Under the pieces are notes generated by a model, which was not told the DNA's origin, searched no databases, and saw nothing but the letters and a program-made list of their open reading frames with translations. A program made the position numbers and the translations under genes. A DNA stretch of 64,000 bases from Pseudobacter ginsenosidimutans (GTDB lineage: Bacteria > Bacteroidota > Bacteroidia > Chitinophagales > Chitinophagaceae): assembly GCF_007970185.1 (NCBI RefSeq), contig NZ_CP042431.1, positions 7,237,342-7,301,341 of the forward strand. The letters are read 5' to 3'. Shown one piece after another: positions 16,226-25,324 of this stretch (position 1 is the stretch's first letter; every line of letters begins with the position of its first letter).

Positions 16226-19192
16226 TCAGAAGCCTGCTTTTGTACTATTGCTGGTTTCAGTGCCAGTACCCCAGTCGATACCCTTCTCTGTGGCCGGAAC
16301 ACCTTCTGTCATCCATTTGGGTGCGGGGGCTCCTTTCAGGTAATGATCAAAGAACTGGCCCAGGCGGATACTCAAATCCTTGCGGTTCCTTCTTTCCACC
16401 AGGTTATGATCTTCACCGTTGTACTGCAGCATCCATACTTTCTTGCCCAGCCTGCGCAAGGCAGTAAAATATTCGATGCCCTGGTACCAGGGAACTGCAC
16501 CATCCATATCATTGTGCATGATCAGCAGCGGCGTATTCACTTTGTTGGCGGTGAACAACGGAGAGTTCTTGATATAAAGATCCTGTCTCTGCCACAAGGT
16601 AGCGCCAATACGGCTTTGCGTGCGTTCATACTGGAATTGCCTGTTCAGTCCGCTTCCCCAGCGGATGCCACCATATGCGCTTGTCATATTCGCTACAGGA
16701 GCGCCGGCGCCGGCAGCAGCAAACATATTGGTGCGTGTAACAAGATAGGCCACCTGGTAGCCGCCCCAGCTTTGACCCTGGATAGCCATTTTGGTAGAGT
16801 CCACAAATGGCAGCCTGGCGAGCATCTTCGCGGCAGACACTACAGAGTTGTAAGCGCTTTCACCTGGCTGACCATTCTTGTACCAGATATTCGGATCAAA
16901 CACCAGGTAGCCATTACTCACGAAATAAGGAATATTCACAACCGAAGCGCTCGGAGCCGGTGCACGATAATTGTACAGGTTATCCGCATTGCGTTCGTAG
17001 AAATAGAAGATCACGGGGTACTTCTTTTTGGGATCGAAGTTCTCCGGCTTGAAGAGCAGTCCTTCAGATTCCTTTCCATCGAACATTTTCCATTTCATCA
17101 GTTCAACAGTCAGCCAGTTGTAATCTTTCTGTTGCGGGTTGATATCGCTGAGTTTGGTGAAGTTCTGCAGATCGGACGACACATTCAAATTCATTGGCTC
17201 CCTGATGTCCATCATACCGAGCATATATATTTCCGCATCTTTTGCTTTCGCGCTAAATACCATGCCATAAGGTCCCATATAGAGTTTTACAGGATCTCCG
17301 TGCACATCCAGTTTCTTTGTGAAATAACCACCATACTTGCTGGTGTGGTCAAAGGCCTCGAAGAGCAGTTGCTCGTTTAGTTTCACAAAGCGGGCTTCCC
17401 TATCGGTAGTGAGTATGCGCAATTCGATCTTGTTCTTTTTACCAAAACCATTCGTGATATTGACAGGTGCTGCCTTGCCGGTAGGGTCGATCTGCCAGAT
17501 ATCATAGCGGTCATAGATCAGTACAGCCTCATCATTCTCCAGCCATTTGGCGAAGCCGAAATTACCGGGATCATCGGGGTGATCATCTTCATCGTCCCAG
17601 AAACGGGTGGTGGTTATTTTGGAAGTGAGGTCACGGGTCTGGCCGGTAGCCACTTCGTAAGCAAAATAGTTCTTCTTTTCAGGATCATACCATGCTACAA
17701 ATCTTGCGGACGGTGATGTACTAAAGCCGCCGCGTTTTTTCTCTTTCACCAGTTTGCGTGAAGCATCCGCAGTTGAAATGAGAAAGGCATTATTGTACGA
17801 AAAGCCCTGCCATTGTGAAGCCACCCGATTCCCTTTGGAACTGAAGGCCAGCACAAAATCAGCATTGCCTTCATTGGCTGTGAATACATTCTCAGCATCA
17901 TCGGCGCCCAGCTGCACTGCATTTTTTGCATCAGGATTATTGAATACAGCCAGATAACTTCTGCGGAGATCCGATTGCAGGTTCAGCAGTTGCTGCGGCT
18001 GCAGGTAATCGTCCTTATAATTCCAGATATCGAGGCGGGCTGTTTCAAAGTCCACCAGCGATGTGTCTTTAGGCTTACGGATGGGCAGCAATCCGAAGTA
18101 GAGTTTTTGTCCATCCTTACTGAACTGCGGCGTGTAGGAATCGCTAACCGTAAGTCCTTTGGCAATGCCTGGTGTATTCCTGTCTGCGCGCATATGCGCA
18201 CTGTCGTCACCCGCTTTGTAATACCAGAGCCTGTGGAATTTCACCAGGGCTTTGGCAACACTATCGCGTTCGGCTGTGAATGCCAGCTGTGTTCCTTCCT
18301 TATCGAAAGAAAAATTACGGGCATCATTGAATTTACGCATGACCGTATCCGTTTTACCGGAAGGTAATGAGGTCCAGAGTATGAGCGATTGCGTGAGGGA
18401 ATCATTGTTCTTGCGGGTGGTTTCCACCAGCAGCACATTTCCCTTTTCGCTGAAATCATAATCGGAGACGAGTGTATATTTTCTTTCTTCGCCTGTATAG
18501 AGATTCTTCAGCACCAGCTCTGTTCCTTCTTCCACCGGATCATCATTCTTTGGGCCGGGCTTTCCCTCTTTTTTGGCCGGCTGGAGAATGGACAATCCTT
18601 TGGTGCGTGCTTCCACCGCTTTTTTACGGAGACTGTCAGATACGCGGATAAGGCTATCGGCCATTTTCTCCAGGTTGGAGAGTTGTGTAAGCGAGTCCGG
18701 TTTGGCCGGCACTTTGGGAGGGCCAGGTAATGCTTTCTCCATGAGATAAGCCACCCATTGTCCTGTTCCTTTTTCCGGAGTTTTGAAACCTTTCACGCGG
18801 GGTACGCGGAAAATGCTGTCTTTTCCGAATTCAAAGATCACGAGTGTGTCTTTGGGCATTTCGTCCGGCTTTTTCTTTTTGATACGCGCTTCGCGCAGAT
18901 CTTTGAAGAAAGGTTTCAGACGGAAGATAACAAACCGGTTATCCGGCGTGATCACTGCATTGGCGCCACGGGCGAATTCTTTTTTGAAACTGTTGTCGGT
19001 TGCCTGGATCACCAGGGTACCGTCGCCTTCCTGCGGATTGATGGTATAGGCCACATATTTTCCATTGTTGCTGATGGATCTTTCTCCAATGGCTTGCCAG
19101 CCATCATACACCGAATGATCCAGAGGTTTTTTCTGGGCCTGCGCCATCGTAGCCAGAAGCAGGGCCGATAATAACAGGGGGGTTGTCTTCAT
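16226..19192 (-). CDS. Exported S9 family (prolyl-oligopeptidase-like) serine peptidase
   Basis: A 988-aa protein with a signal peptide (cleavage after MAQAQ), a long N-terminal propeller-like region and a C-terminal alpha/beta-hydrolase. The triad is readable: Ser808 in GQSWGGYQ, Asp897 in MHNDMDGAVPW and His929 in GEDHNL. It should cleave oligopeptides in the periplasm or outside the cell. A stretch rich in Lys and Pro (about residues 195-220) interrupts the propeller region. It is monocistronic, with its own bidirectional terminator. Confidence 0.9.
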   Translation of the reverse strand: MKTTPLLLSALLLATMAQAQKKPLDHSVYDGWQAIGERSISNNGKYVAYTINPQEGDGTLVIQATDNSFKKEFARGANAVITPDNRFVIFRLKPFFKDLREARIKKKKPDEMPKDTLVIFEFGKDSIFRVPRVKGFKTPEKGTGQWVAYLMEKALPGPPKVPAKPDSLTQLSNLEKMADSLIRVSDSLRKKAVEARTKGLSILQPAKKEGKPGPKNDDPVEEGTELVLKNLYTGEERKYTLVSDYDFSEKGNVLLVETTRKNNDSLTQSLILWTSLPSGKTDTVMRKFNDARNFSFDKEGTQLAFTAERDSVAKALVKFHRLWYYKAGDDSAHMRADRNTPGIAKGLTVSDSYTPQFSKDGQKLYFGLLPIRKPKDTSLVDFETARLDIWNYKDDYLQPQQLLNLQSDLRRSYLAVFNNPDAKNAVQLGADDAENVFTANEGNADFVLAFSSKGNRVASQWQGFSYNNAFLISTADASRKLVKEKKRGGFSTSPSARFVAWYDPEKKNYFAYEVATGQTRDLTSKITTTRFWDDEDDHPDDPGNFGFAKWLENDEAVLIYDRYDIWQIDPTGKAAPVNITNGFGKKNKIELRILTTDREARFVKLNEQLLFEAFDHTSKYGGYFTKKLDVHGDPVKLYMGPYGMVFSAKAKDAEIYMLGMMDIREPMNLNVSSDLQNFTKLSDINPQQKDYNWLTVELMKWKMFDGKESEGLLFKPENFDPKKKYPVIFYFYERNADNLYNYRAPAPSASVVNIPYFVSNGYLVFDPNIWYKNGQPGESAYNSVVSAAKMLARLPFVDSTKMAIQGQSWGGYQVAYLVTRTNMFAAAGAGAPVANMTSAYGGIRWGSGLNRQFQYERTQSRIGATLWQRQDLYIKNSPLFTANKVNTPLLIMHNDMDGAVPWYQGIEYFTALRRLGKKVWMLQYNGEDHNLVERRNRKDLSIRLGQFFDHYLKGAPAPKWMTEGVPATEKGIDWGTGTETSNSTKAGF

Positions 19193-19258
19193 ACCGGAAA
19201 ATGTTTACTAGTAGACGTTAAATTAACAGAAATTACTGCAATGTTGCACAAAAAAGGA

Positions 19259-19279
19259 AGGGCGGAAAAATTCCGCCCT
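19259..19279 (-). terminator. Terminator of the first porin-like gene
   Basis: AGGGCGGAA and TTCCGCCCT pair with a 3-base loop. On the minus strand the stem, extended by CC, runs into TTTTTT. Confidence 0.75.
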
Positions 19280-19306
19280 CCGGGTGTTGAATATTATTGG
19301 TAAAGC

Positions 19307-19948
19307 TTATTGCAGCAGGTAGCCGATACTAACATTGAAGGATGAGCTCCGCATCTTGATATCGTAAGGATTGTATTGGGGATTTTCCTCATACACATTC
19401 AGCAAACCAGTATTGGCACTCAGGCTGAAGGTCAGGCCATTAGGCAGATCGAAACCGAATATCCAGCCAAGGCCCAGATCAAATCTTTTGAGGCCACCTG
19501 GATTGAAAACATCCACTTTCGTATCGCCCACAGTGGTCTTGCCACCGATCCCGTAGCTGAAAACCGGCCCGCCTCCAAGATAGATGGCGGCGCCTGAACG
19601 GGGGAATGTTTTGTGGAAAAGGAAATTGACAGGCAGCTCCAGGTAATAGGGCCTGAATTTCACTTTTGCAGTATAACCGTTTTCATCAACATCTTCAATG
19701 GTGCTTCCTTTGGAAACGATCAGCAGTTCCGGTCTGATGTGAAAGTTCCTGCCGGCAGGCATATCTGCGATCATGCCGATATGAAAACCGGCAGCACTGT
19801 TACCACTTTCGCTTTCCATATCTCCATTAACGGTGCCGGTCATACGCAGATTGCTTAGAGTGAAGCCGCCTTTGACGCCGAGGCGCGTTTGACTCCAGGC
19901 AACTGAGAAAGCGAACAGTAATGCAAAGAGGGTAATTGTTTTTTTCAT
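19307..19948 (-). CDS. PorT/OmpW-like outer-membrane beta-barrel protein (outer membrane protein beta-barrel family)
   Basis: The 213-aa protein has a signal peptide ending SVAWSQ and starts its mature part with RLGVKGGFTLSNL, the usual opening of the Bacteroidota small barrel family (PF13568-like). Alternating strands follow, with AAIYLGGGPVFSYGIGG in the middle and a C-terminal strand FNVSIGYLLQ. The cargo or ligand is unknown. A related barrel gene lies just upstream on the same strand (33 bases), so the two are likely an operon of diverged paralogues. Confidence 0.85.
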   Translation of the reverse strand: MKKTITLFALLFAFSVAWSQTRLGVKGGFTLSNLRMTGTVNGDMESESGNSAAGFHIGMIADMPAGRNFHIRPELLIVSKGSTIEDVDENGYTAKVKFRPYYLELPVNFLFHKTFPRSGAAIYLGGGPVFSYGIGGKTTVGDTKVDVFNPGGLKRFDLGLGWIFGFDLPNGLTFSLSANTGLLNVYEENPQYNPYDIKMRSSSFNVSIGYLLQ

Positions 19949-19981
19949 CGGTTAATATGGGGGTTAAAGATTTTCAGTTTT

Positions 19982-20680
19982 TCAGCTTCGCTTCCTGCCA
20001 AGCAGGTATCCTACCGATACAGCATAATTGAAATTGATCACCTTTGTATTGGTGTTCACCAAATGCGAATTGTTCACGTCATTGAATGCACGATGAACGC
20101 TCAGCTCTCCCGTTAATCCAAAAGGCAGATCGATACCAGCCGCCAGCACAGCGCCGAAGCTGGTTTTCTTATACCAGTCTTCTTCCTGAGATGCGTAAAC
20201 GGAAATTTGCTCTCCCAGATCAGTACCTGTCCGCGATCCCCCATAGTTCTTCGCTTTTCCGGACAACGCAAATCCAATATAAGGGCCTCCTCCCAGGTAT
20301 AAAGCAAGATGCTTCATCTGATGATAATACACAAAATGCACAGGAATCTCTAAAAAATCGGCCTTCAGGGTTTCTTCATAAAAACGATAAACCGAACCTT
20401 CAGTAGAGCTCGTTCCATATTTGGCCATTCTCCGGGAAAAGAGCAGGTCCGGTCTGATATGGAATTTCTGAGTTACGGGGATATCGGCCGTTAATCCGGC
20501 ATGAAAGTCAGTGTGGAGATCATACCTGTCTATATGTTTTCCGGTACCGGAACCATTCTTCTCTTTACCTACAGGTTGATTGAAGTTCAATCCTCCCTTC
20601 ACTCCTACCCGGAGCTGGGCATTGAGGAAAATGGATAACAAAAGGCATAAGCAGGTGGCAAGGCAATATTTTTTGTGCAT
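19982..20680 (-). CDS. Outer-membrane beta-barrel protein, paralogue of the neighbouring porin
   Basis: The protein (232 aa) is related to the next gene: signal peptide ending FLNAQ, then LRVGVKGGLNFNQ, HIRPDLLFSRR, LALYLGGGPYIGFALSG and a C-terminal YAVSVGYLLGRKRS. The ATG at 20680 is chosen because it opens a signal peptide; the longer frame to 20737 would run through the terminator hairpin. The translation start lies only 5 bases after that hairpin, so the leader is very short or structured. Confidence 0.8.
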   Translation of the reverse strand: MHKKYCLATCLCLLLSIFLNAQLRVGVKGGLNFNQPVGKEKNGSGTGKHIDRYDLHTDFHAGLTADIPVTQKFHIRPDLLFSRRMAKYGTSSTEGSVYRFYEETLKADFLEIPVHFVYYHQMKHLALYLGGGPYIGFALSGKAKNYGGSRTGTDLGEQISVYASQEEDWYKKTSFGAVLAAGIDLPFGLTGELSVHRAFNDVNNSHLVNTNTKVINFNYAVSVGYLLGRKRS

Positions 20681-20685
20681 AAGAA

Positions 20686-20729
20686 AAGGTTGATAAACCC
20701 TGATAAAATACTCAGGGTTTATCAACCTT
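20686..20729 (-). terminator. 18-bp hairpin: EamA terminator abutting the next start codon
   Basis: AAGGTTGATAAACCCTGA (20686-20703) and its exact complement (20712-20729) flank an 8-base loop. On the minus strand it follows the EamA stop by 20 bases and is followed by TTTTC, then ATG at 20680. Confidence 0.7.
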
Positions 20730-20749
20730 CCAAACAAATATCTCAGCTT

Positions 20750-21649
20750 TTACTCAGCTTTAACCTTTTGGGCTGCCAGCTTCTTTCCTGATCTGTACAC
20801 AAGGAAAGTTTGCAACAGCACGGAACATACGATTAATCCCAGGCCTGCATAGAAAGCATCTGTCAGCATCTTATCTTCCCGGAAGAGCAGGAATGCGAGC
20901 GTGATGCCGTAGAGCGGCTCCAGGTTATACGTCAGGTTCACGGTAAATGCAGAGATCTTTTTCAGTGCGTGCATAGACAACTGGAATGCCCACACCGTGC
21001 AAACCCATGCCAGGATCAGCAGCCAGATGATATCAGACCAGCCCGGCACCAGGTTCTCTGTAGGGAAGATATGCAGGTAAAGCGGCAGCACCAGCGTCAG
21101 GAAAAAGAATCCTCCCGTGAGCTCATACAGTGTAACGGTTTCAGTGGAATGGTTTCGGAGCAATCCCCTGTTCATGATCGGGAATACACTACCAAGCATG
21201 GCGGAAATGATCCCGATGATGATGCCAACCTTGTAAGTAGGATCGAAATGGAAGATCAGGGAAATGCCGAGCACCGCTATCAGTCCAAGTAACAATTCAA
21301 TATAATTGAACCTGTTCCTCGTAATGAGCGGTTCCATGATGGCGGTAAAGAATCCGATTGATGAGAAACATACCAGCGCAACCGATACGTTGGAATATTT
21401 GATACTGGCGTAAAACGTGATCCAGTGAAGCGTGGCAATAATACCAACACCTGTGATCTTCATCATTTCCCTGGCGGAGATGCGCTGCAGTTTTTTCTGG
21501 AACGCGAACAGGGCCCACATGGTAACGATGGTAAAGAGCAGGCGGTACCAGACCAGCAATGCTTCATTAAGAGTGATCAGTTTACCCAATATAGCTGTGA
21601 AGCCGGCTATGAAAACGGCTGTGTGTAGTTGAATGAATGCTTTTCGCAT
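20750..21649 (-). CDS. EamA/DMT family transporter
   Basis: The 299-aa protein has ten hydrophobic segments and the internal duplication of the EamA (drug/metabolite transporter) family. The first repeat shows ALLVWYRLLFTIVTMWALFAF and GIIATLHWITFYASIKYSNVSVALVC; the second shows WVCTVWAFQLSMHALKKISAFTVNLTYNLEPLYGITLAFLLF. It should export or exchange a small metabolite across the inner membrane; the substrate cannot be read. It lies upstream of the porin pair and is separated from it by a hairpin. Confidence 0.88.
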   Translation of the reverse strand: MRKAFIQLHTAVFIAGFTAILGKLITLNEALLVWYRLLFTIVTMWALFAFQKKLQRISAREMMKITGVGIIATLHWITFYASIKYSNVSVALVCFSSIGFFTAIMEPLITRNRFNYIELLLGLIAVLGISLIFHFDPTYKVGIIIGIISAMLGSVFPIMNRGLLRNHSTETVTLYELTGGFFFLTLVLPLYLHIFPTENLVPGWSDIIWLLILAWVCTVWAFQLSMHALKKISAFTVNLTYNLEPLYGITLAFLLFREDKMLTDAFYAGLGLIVCSVLLQTFLVYRSGKKLAAQKVKAE

Positions 21650-21718
21650 GGAATAAAATATTCAAAGATGATATGCCATGTTGGATGGCAATTAAATGAT
21701 TACCACGTCCTATGGTAA

Positions 21719-22516
21719 TTACAGATTTACAACCTCGTCTTTTTTGAAGGATGAGCGAAAAGCAGGCGGAGGAAGATTGTTCTTCACTTTATTGCGGTAA
21801 TCTTTGAATAAGCTGTACCAACGGAGTTTCAGCACACCCAGGATACCTTCTTTTACGATGCCTTTATGCATTTTCGAAGCGCCATACTTCCGGTCTTTGA
21901 AAATGATCGGCACTTCGCGGATATTGAATCCGAGTTTCCAGGTGGCGAATTTCATTTCTATCTGGAATGCATAACCGAGAAAATGGATCTGATCGAGATT
22001 GATGGTTTCGAGTACTTCTGCGCGGTAGCAAACGAAACCGGCAGTAGTATCCTTCACGGGCATCCAGGTGATGAGGCGGGTATAGAGCGAGCCGCCTTTA
22101 GATAAGAAGATACGGTCCCAGGGCCAGTTGACAGTGCCTCCGCCTTTCACGTAGCGGCTACCGATAGCCATATCGGCGCCTCCATGTTTACAGGCTTCGT
22201 AGAGCCGTTCCAGGTCCTGCGGATTATGGGAGAAATCAGCATCCATTTCAAAGATGAAACGGTATCCTCTCTGCAGGGCCCATTTGAAACCATGGATATA
22301 GGCAGTGCCCAACCCGAGTTTGCCGGTCCTTTGTTCGAGGAAAAGTTGTGATGGAAATTTTTGCTGATAATCTTTGACAATATTCGCGGTTCCATCGGGA
22401 GAACCATCGTCGATAACAAGAACATGATAGCCCTGATGCAGAGAAAAAATTGCTTCGATGATATTGGCAATATTCTCGCGTTCGTTATAAGTAGGTATGA
22501 TAACTATCTTTTCCAA
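21719..22516 (-). CDS. Polyprenol-phosphate mannosyltransferase-like GT2 glycosyltransferase
   Basis: A 265-aa GT2 enzyme of the Dpm1 type. VIIPTYNERENI is the donor-binding opening, VIDDGSPDGTA and EMDADFSHNP carry the metal-binding acidic residues, and AIGSRYVKGG and KDTTAGFVCYR complete the signature. Such enzymes move a sugar from a nucleotide to a polyprenyl phosphate at the inner membrane for later glycan or lipid modification. The start is a TTG at 22516, since no ATG is available before the catalytic core. It is the third gene of the mpl-exonuclease group, 75 bases after the exonuclease. Confidence 0.88.
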   Translation of the reverse strand: MEKIVIIPTYNERENIANIIEAIFSLHQGYHVLVIDDGSPDGTANIVKDYQQKFPSQLFLEQRTGKLGLGTAYIHGFKWALQRGYRFIFEMDADFSHNPQDLERLYEACKHGGADMAIGSRYVKGGGTVNWPWDRIFLSKGGSLYTRLITWMPVKDTTAGFVCYRAEVLETINLDQIHFLGYAFQIEMKFATWKLGFNIREVPIIFKDRKYGASKMHKGIVKEGILGVLKLRWYSLFKDYRNKVKNNLPPPAFRSSFKKDEVVNL

Positions 22517-22591
22517 TCAGGGCTCCCTTGAATAAGCGAATTTACGTTTTTTCAGCCTGTTGTGCTTCCACAATTTCTGCACACATTATAT

Positions 22592-23359
22592 TTATCCCTT
22601 CTTTAACAGGGTCCTGTTGAATATCTCCGTGAGTTTCTGTTTGGTATGAAGCGGAAAATCCCCTTTCATCATCCAATCATAATATTGAGGTTCAGACTTC
22701 AGTACCTGCGCCACTGATCTTCCCTTGTGTTTACCGAAATTGAATATTTCCACGCCGTTCTCGAAGATCATGCGACGTGCGAAATCCACTACAGGCTCTT
22801 CTCCGATCACTTTGAGAACGCTGTCCACCGTAGTTCCCAACTGAGGGTATTTTTCAATTTGCGCCTGCAATACTTCCCAGGTGGCGCTGGCATCAGCTTC
22901 TGCACTGTGCGCATCCTCCAGGTTCTTGTTGCAGTAGAACTTATATGCAGCGCTGAGGGTACGTTGTTCCATCAAATGGTACACTTTCTGCACGTCCACC
23001 AGTTTCCTTCCCTTGAAATCGAAATCCAGTCCTACACGCAGGAATTCTTCTGCAAGCATCGGGATATCGAAGCGGTTGGAATTATAACCAGCCAGGTCGC
23101 AATGCTCAAGGAATTGTTTGATCTCGTTGGCGGCCTGCTTGAAAGTAGGCGCATCCTTCACCATTTCATTGGTGATGCCATGAATATCCGCAGATATAGC
23201 TGAGATGGGCATTTCGGGGTTCAGTAATTTGCGTTTCACCTGTCTTGTTCCGTCGGGAGAGATCCTAACAATGGCGATTTCTACAATCCGGTCAACTCCG
23301 AGGTTCACACCGGTAGTTTCCAGGTCAAGGATTGCTAATGGCTTAGATAACTGTAACAT
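22592..23359 (-). CDS. 3'-5' exonuclease of the DnaQ/DEDDh family with C-terminal extra domain
   Basis: The exonuclease core is visible: LAILDLETTGVN (first Asp/Glu pair), ISADIHGITNEMV, GYNSNRFDIPMLAEEF (third acid) and HSAEADASATWEV, giving the DEDDh His and last Asp. About 60 residues follow, with FNFGKHKGRSVAQVLKSEPQYYDWMMKGDFP, a pattern like the small DUF3820 fold. The ATG at 23359 is used rather than the TTG at 23362. It lies 15 bases after mpl. It may be a proofreading-type or repair exonuclease; it is too short to be a polymerase fusion. Confidence 0.88.
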   Translation of the reverse strand: MLQLSKPLAILDLETTGVNLGVDRIVEIAIVRISPDGTRQVKRKLLNPEMPISAISADIHGITNEMVKDAPTFKQAANEIKQFLEHCDLAGYNSNRFDIPMLAEEFLRVGLDFDFKGRKLVDVQKVYHLMEQRTLSAAYKFYCNKNLEDAHSAEADASATWEVLQAQIEKYPQLGTTVDSVLKVIGEEPVVDFARRMIFENGVEIFNFGKHKGRSVAQVLKSEPQYYDWMMKGDFPLHTKQKLTEIFNRTLLKKG

Positions 23360-23374
23360 CAATGTTGAGATTGA

Positions 23375-24739
23375 TTATATTTTTTCAACTACGTTCTTTG
23401 CAAATGTAAGCATATCTGCTCCATCATAATTGCCGGAGCTCATCAAAAGCAGATTGCTGTGCTGGTATTCCTGTTCTTCCATCCATTTCATCAGATCATT
23501 CCTGTTGTTCATCACTACCAATCCTTCTTTTCCAAATCCTTCGCGGATCCTTGCAGGGTCCAGCGGCGGCAGGCGTTTCAGTTCCAGTGCGTGATTGGAA
23601 TAATATACAACGGCTTTGTCCGCCTTGTCCATGGCGCCATGGTATTGGTCCATGAATTTTTCATTGAGACTGCTGAAGGTATGCAGTTCCAGCACGGCGA
23701 TCAATGTTCTGTGGGGATACTGTTGCTTAACGGCGTCGATGGTGGCTTTCACCTTCGAAGGCGCATGTGCAAAATCCCTGTATACCGCTGTCTGCTCATT
23801 CTTCGCCATCAGTTCCAGCCTCTTCGACGCTCCGGTGAAACTGGCAATTGCTTTGGTGAAAGCATCGGCATCCACTCCCAGTTCGTCGCAGGCATACCAT
23901 GCGGCATGCATGTTCAGGAGATTATGATCTCCGAATACCTGCAGGATGGTGGAAACACCATCGATGGTAACGGTGGTGGCGCCATCATGGATGGTGTGGG
24001 GAGGAATACCGTATGGCTGATAACGGATATCCTTACGCGCATGTTTCTCCACCAGCTCTTTCAGCACAGGATCGGATTCATTGTAGATGAGTATACCGCC
24101 CTTCTCAATTTTATCAATATAAATGGTGAATTGTTCCAGGTATATTTCGAAGGTGGGGAACACATTGATATGGTCCCAGGCAATGCCGGTGATGATTGCG
24201 ATCTGGGGAAAGAGAAAATGGAATTTGGGCCTTTTCTCGATCACACTGGCAGGATATTCATCGCCTTCGGCCACCAGGATCGGCGCATCGGTGATACGGA
24301 CAGATTGTTCAAATCCTTCCAGCCTGGCGCCCACCAGATAATCGAAATCTTTCCCGGTTTTGTTCAGCACATGCATGATCATGGCCGTTGTGGTGGTTTT
24401 ACCATGACTACCGCCCACCACTACACGCGTTTTTTCAATGCTTTCCTGGTAAATATATTCAGGGAAGGAATAGATGGTGAGGTCCAGTTCTTTTGCGCGA
24501 AGAAGCTCAGGGTTGTCGGGTTTGGCATGCATGCCGAGGATCACAGCGTCCAGACCAGGCTGGATCTTTTCGGGAAACCATCCCATGGCATCGGGGAGAA
24601 TGCCTGCCAGACGCAGGTTGCCGAGGGCGGGCTCAAATATCTCATCATCACTACCGGTTACGCGGTATCCTTTCTTGTGCAGGGCCAGTGCAAGCTGGTG
24701 CATTACACTGCCGCCGATGGCTATAAAATGTACGTTCAT
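23375..24739 (-). CDS. mpl: UDP-N-acetylmuramate:L-alanyl-gamma-D-glutamyl-meso-diaminopimelate ligase
   Basis: Mpl attaches recycled tripeptide to UDP-MurNAc in peptidoglycan recycling. The 454-aa protein has the Mur-ligase layout: an N-terminal Rossmann-like domain (HFIAIGGSVMHQLALAL), the ATP-binding P-loop GGSHGKTTTT (residues 109-118), the central domain with EGDEYPAS and AWDHINVFPTFE, and a C-terminal domain with RDFAHAPSKVKATI. The GGSHGKTTTT and HAPSK forms fit Mpl better than MurC. It heads the mpl-exonuclease-GT2 run and implies meso-DAP peptidoglycan. Confidence 0.9.
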   Translation of the reverse strand: MNVHFIAIGGSVMHQLALALHKKGYRVTGSDDEIFEPALGNLRLAGILPDAMGWFPEKIQPGLDAVILGMHAKPDNPELLRAKELDLTIYSFPEYIYQESIEKTRVVVGGSHGKTTTTAMIMHVLNKTGKDFDYLVGARLEGFEQSVRITDAPILVAEGDEYPASVIEKRPKFHFLFPQIAIITGIAWDHINVFPTFEIYLEQFTIYIDKIEKGGILIYNESDPVLKELVEKHARKDIRYQPYGIPPHTIHDGATTVTIDGVSTILQVFGDHNLLNMHAAWYACDELGVDADAFTKAIASFTGASKRLELMAKNEQTAVYRDFAHAPSKVKATIDAVKQQYPHRTLIAVLELHTFSSLNEKFMDQYHGAMDKADKAVVYYSNHALELKRLPPLDPARIREGFGKEGLVVMNNRNDLMKWMEEQEYQHSNLLLMSSGNYDGADMLTFAKNVVEKI

Positions 24740-24990
24740 ACTCGAAATAAGCCCCGAAAATAGTCATTTTCAATTGTAAAACGATGCAGTTTTACCCGGA
24801 TCAGTTTTTTTGCAGGAAGGGTATTGCATATGCCGGAAATATGTTGTTAATTTGATGCATCGAACCGTCCAATCCTCTAAAAATCTCCCTTTTACCTTTT
24901 ACCGCAATCCGTTACCTCTGAATTACCTGCAGATCGAAAAACCATACTCGTATCTCAGGCAATTTTGTAATCATCTAAATACCACAAAAA

Positions 24991-25119
24991 ATGAAAAGGA
25001 CACTGGTAATCCTGGCCGTTGTATTATTGGCCGGAGTAATGATCACCTCTTGTACAGCTTCCAAAGGCGGATGTGCCTCCTCCAGGAATCTTGTAGGCTA
25101 CGGTAACGGCATGCGCTAA
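24991..25119 (+). CDS. 42-aa lipoprotein
   Basis: A very short frame (ATG 24991, TAA 25117) encodes a classic lipoprotein signal with lipobox ITSC (Cys21) and a mature part of only 22 residues, ending NLVGYGNGMR with a second Cys at position 28. It is preceded by about 250 bases without another gene and followed within 40 bases by a terminator, as expected for a small abundant transcript. No function is known to me. Confidence 0.65.
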   Translation: MKRTLVILAVVLLAGVMITSCTASKGGCASSRNLVGYGNGMR

Positions 25120-25151
25120 TCGAAAACATCTGTCCACAGATAAACGTATTG

Positions 25152-25171
25152 AGTCTTCCCCAGGGAAGACT
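25152..25171 (+). terminator. Terminator of the 42-aa lipoprotein gene
   Basis: AGTCTTCC and GGAAGACT pair around CCAG, followed by TTTTT. Confidence 0.8.
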
Positions 25172-25200
25172 TTTTTGCTCTCAGCCGGAGCCAAACAAAA

Positions 25201-25233
25201 AAGAGGTCGTTTCAGCTATTGAAACGACCTCTT
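25201..25233 (-). terminator. Second terminator downstream of the small Ala-rich lipoprotein
   Basis: Perfect 14-bp stem AAGAGGTCGTTTCA / TGAAACGACCTCTT, loop GCTAT, followed on the minus strand by TTTTTTG-like sequence. Confidence 0.7.
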
Positions 25234-25262
25234 CACTCAAAAATGGCGAGTCAAGGAAAAAA

Positions 25263-25284
25263 GCCCTCCTGTGAACAGGACGGC
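25263..25284 (-). terminator. First terminator downstream of the small Ala-rich lipoprotein
   Basis: GCC-TCCTG and CAGGA-GGC pair around TGAA with one internal C/C mismatch. The minus-strand copy runs into TTTTTT. With the hairpin at 25201-25233 it gives a tandem terminator. Confidence 0.55.
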
Positions 25285-25324
25285 CTCTAACGATTGCTTG
25301 CCATATGAATAAAAAACATAATTC

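Noticed and set aside
16343-17380. 345-codon plus-strand frame opposite the S9 peptidase
   Set aside because: It overlaps the catalytic domain with Ser808 and Asp897, so the peptidase is the real gene.
23459-24763. 434-codon plus-strand frame opposite mpl
   Set aside because: Length alone is striking, but mpl has every Mur-ligase motif in the other strand, and this frame has the odd His/Phe/Gly mix of a reverse-strand shadow.
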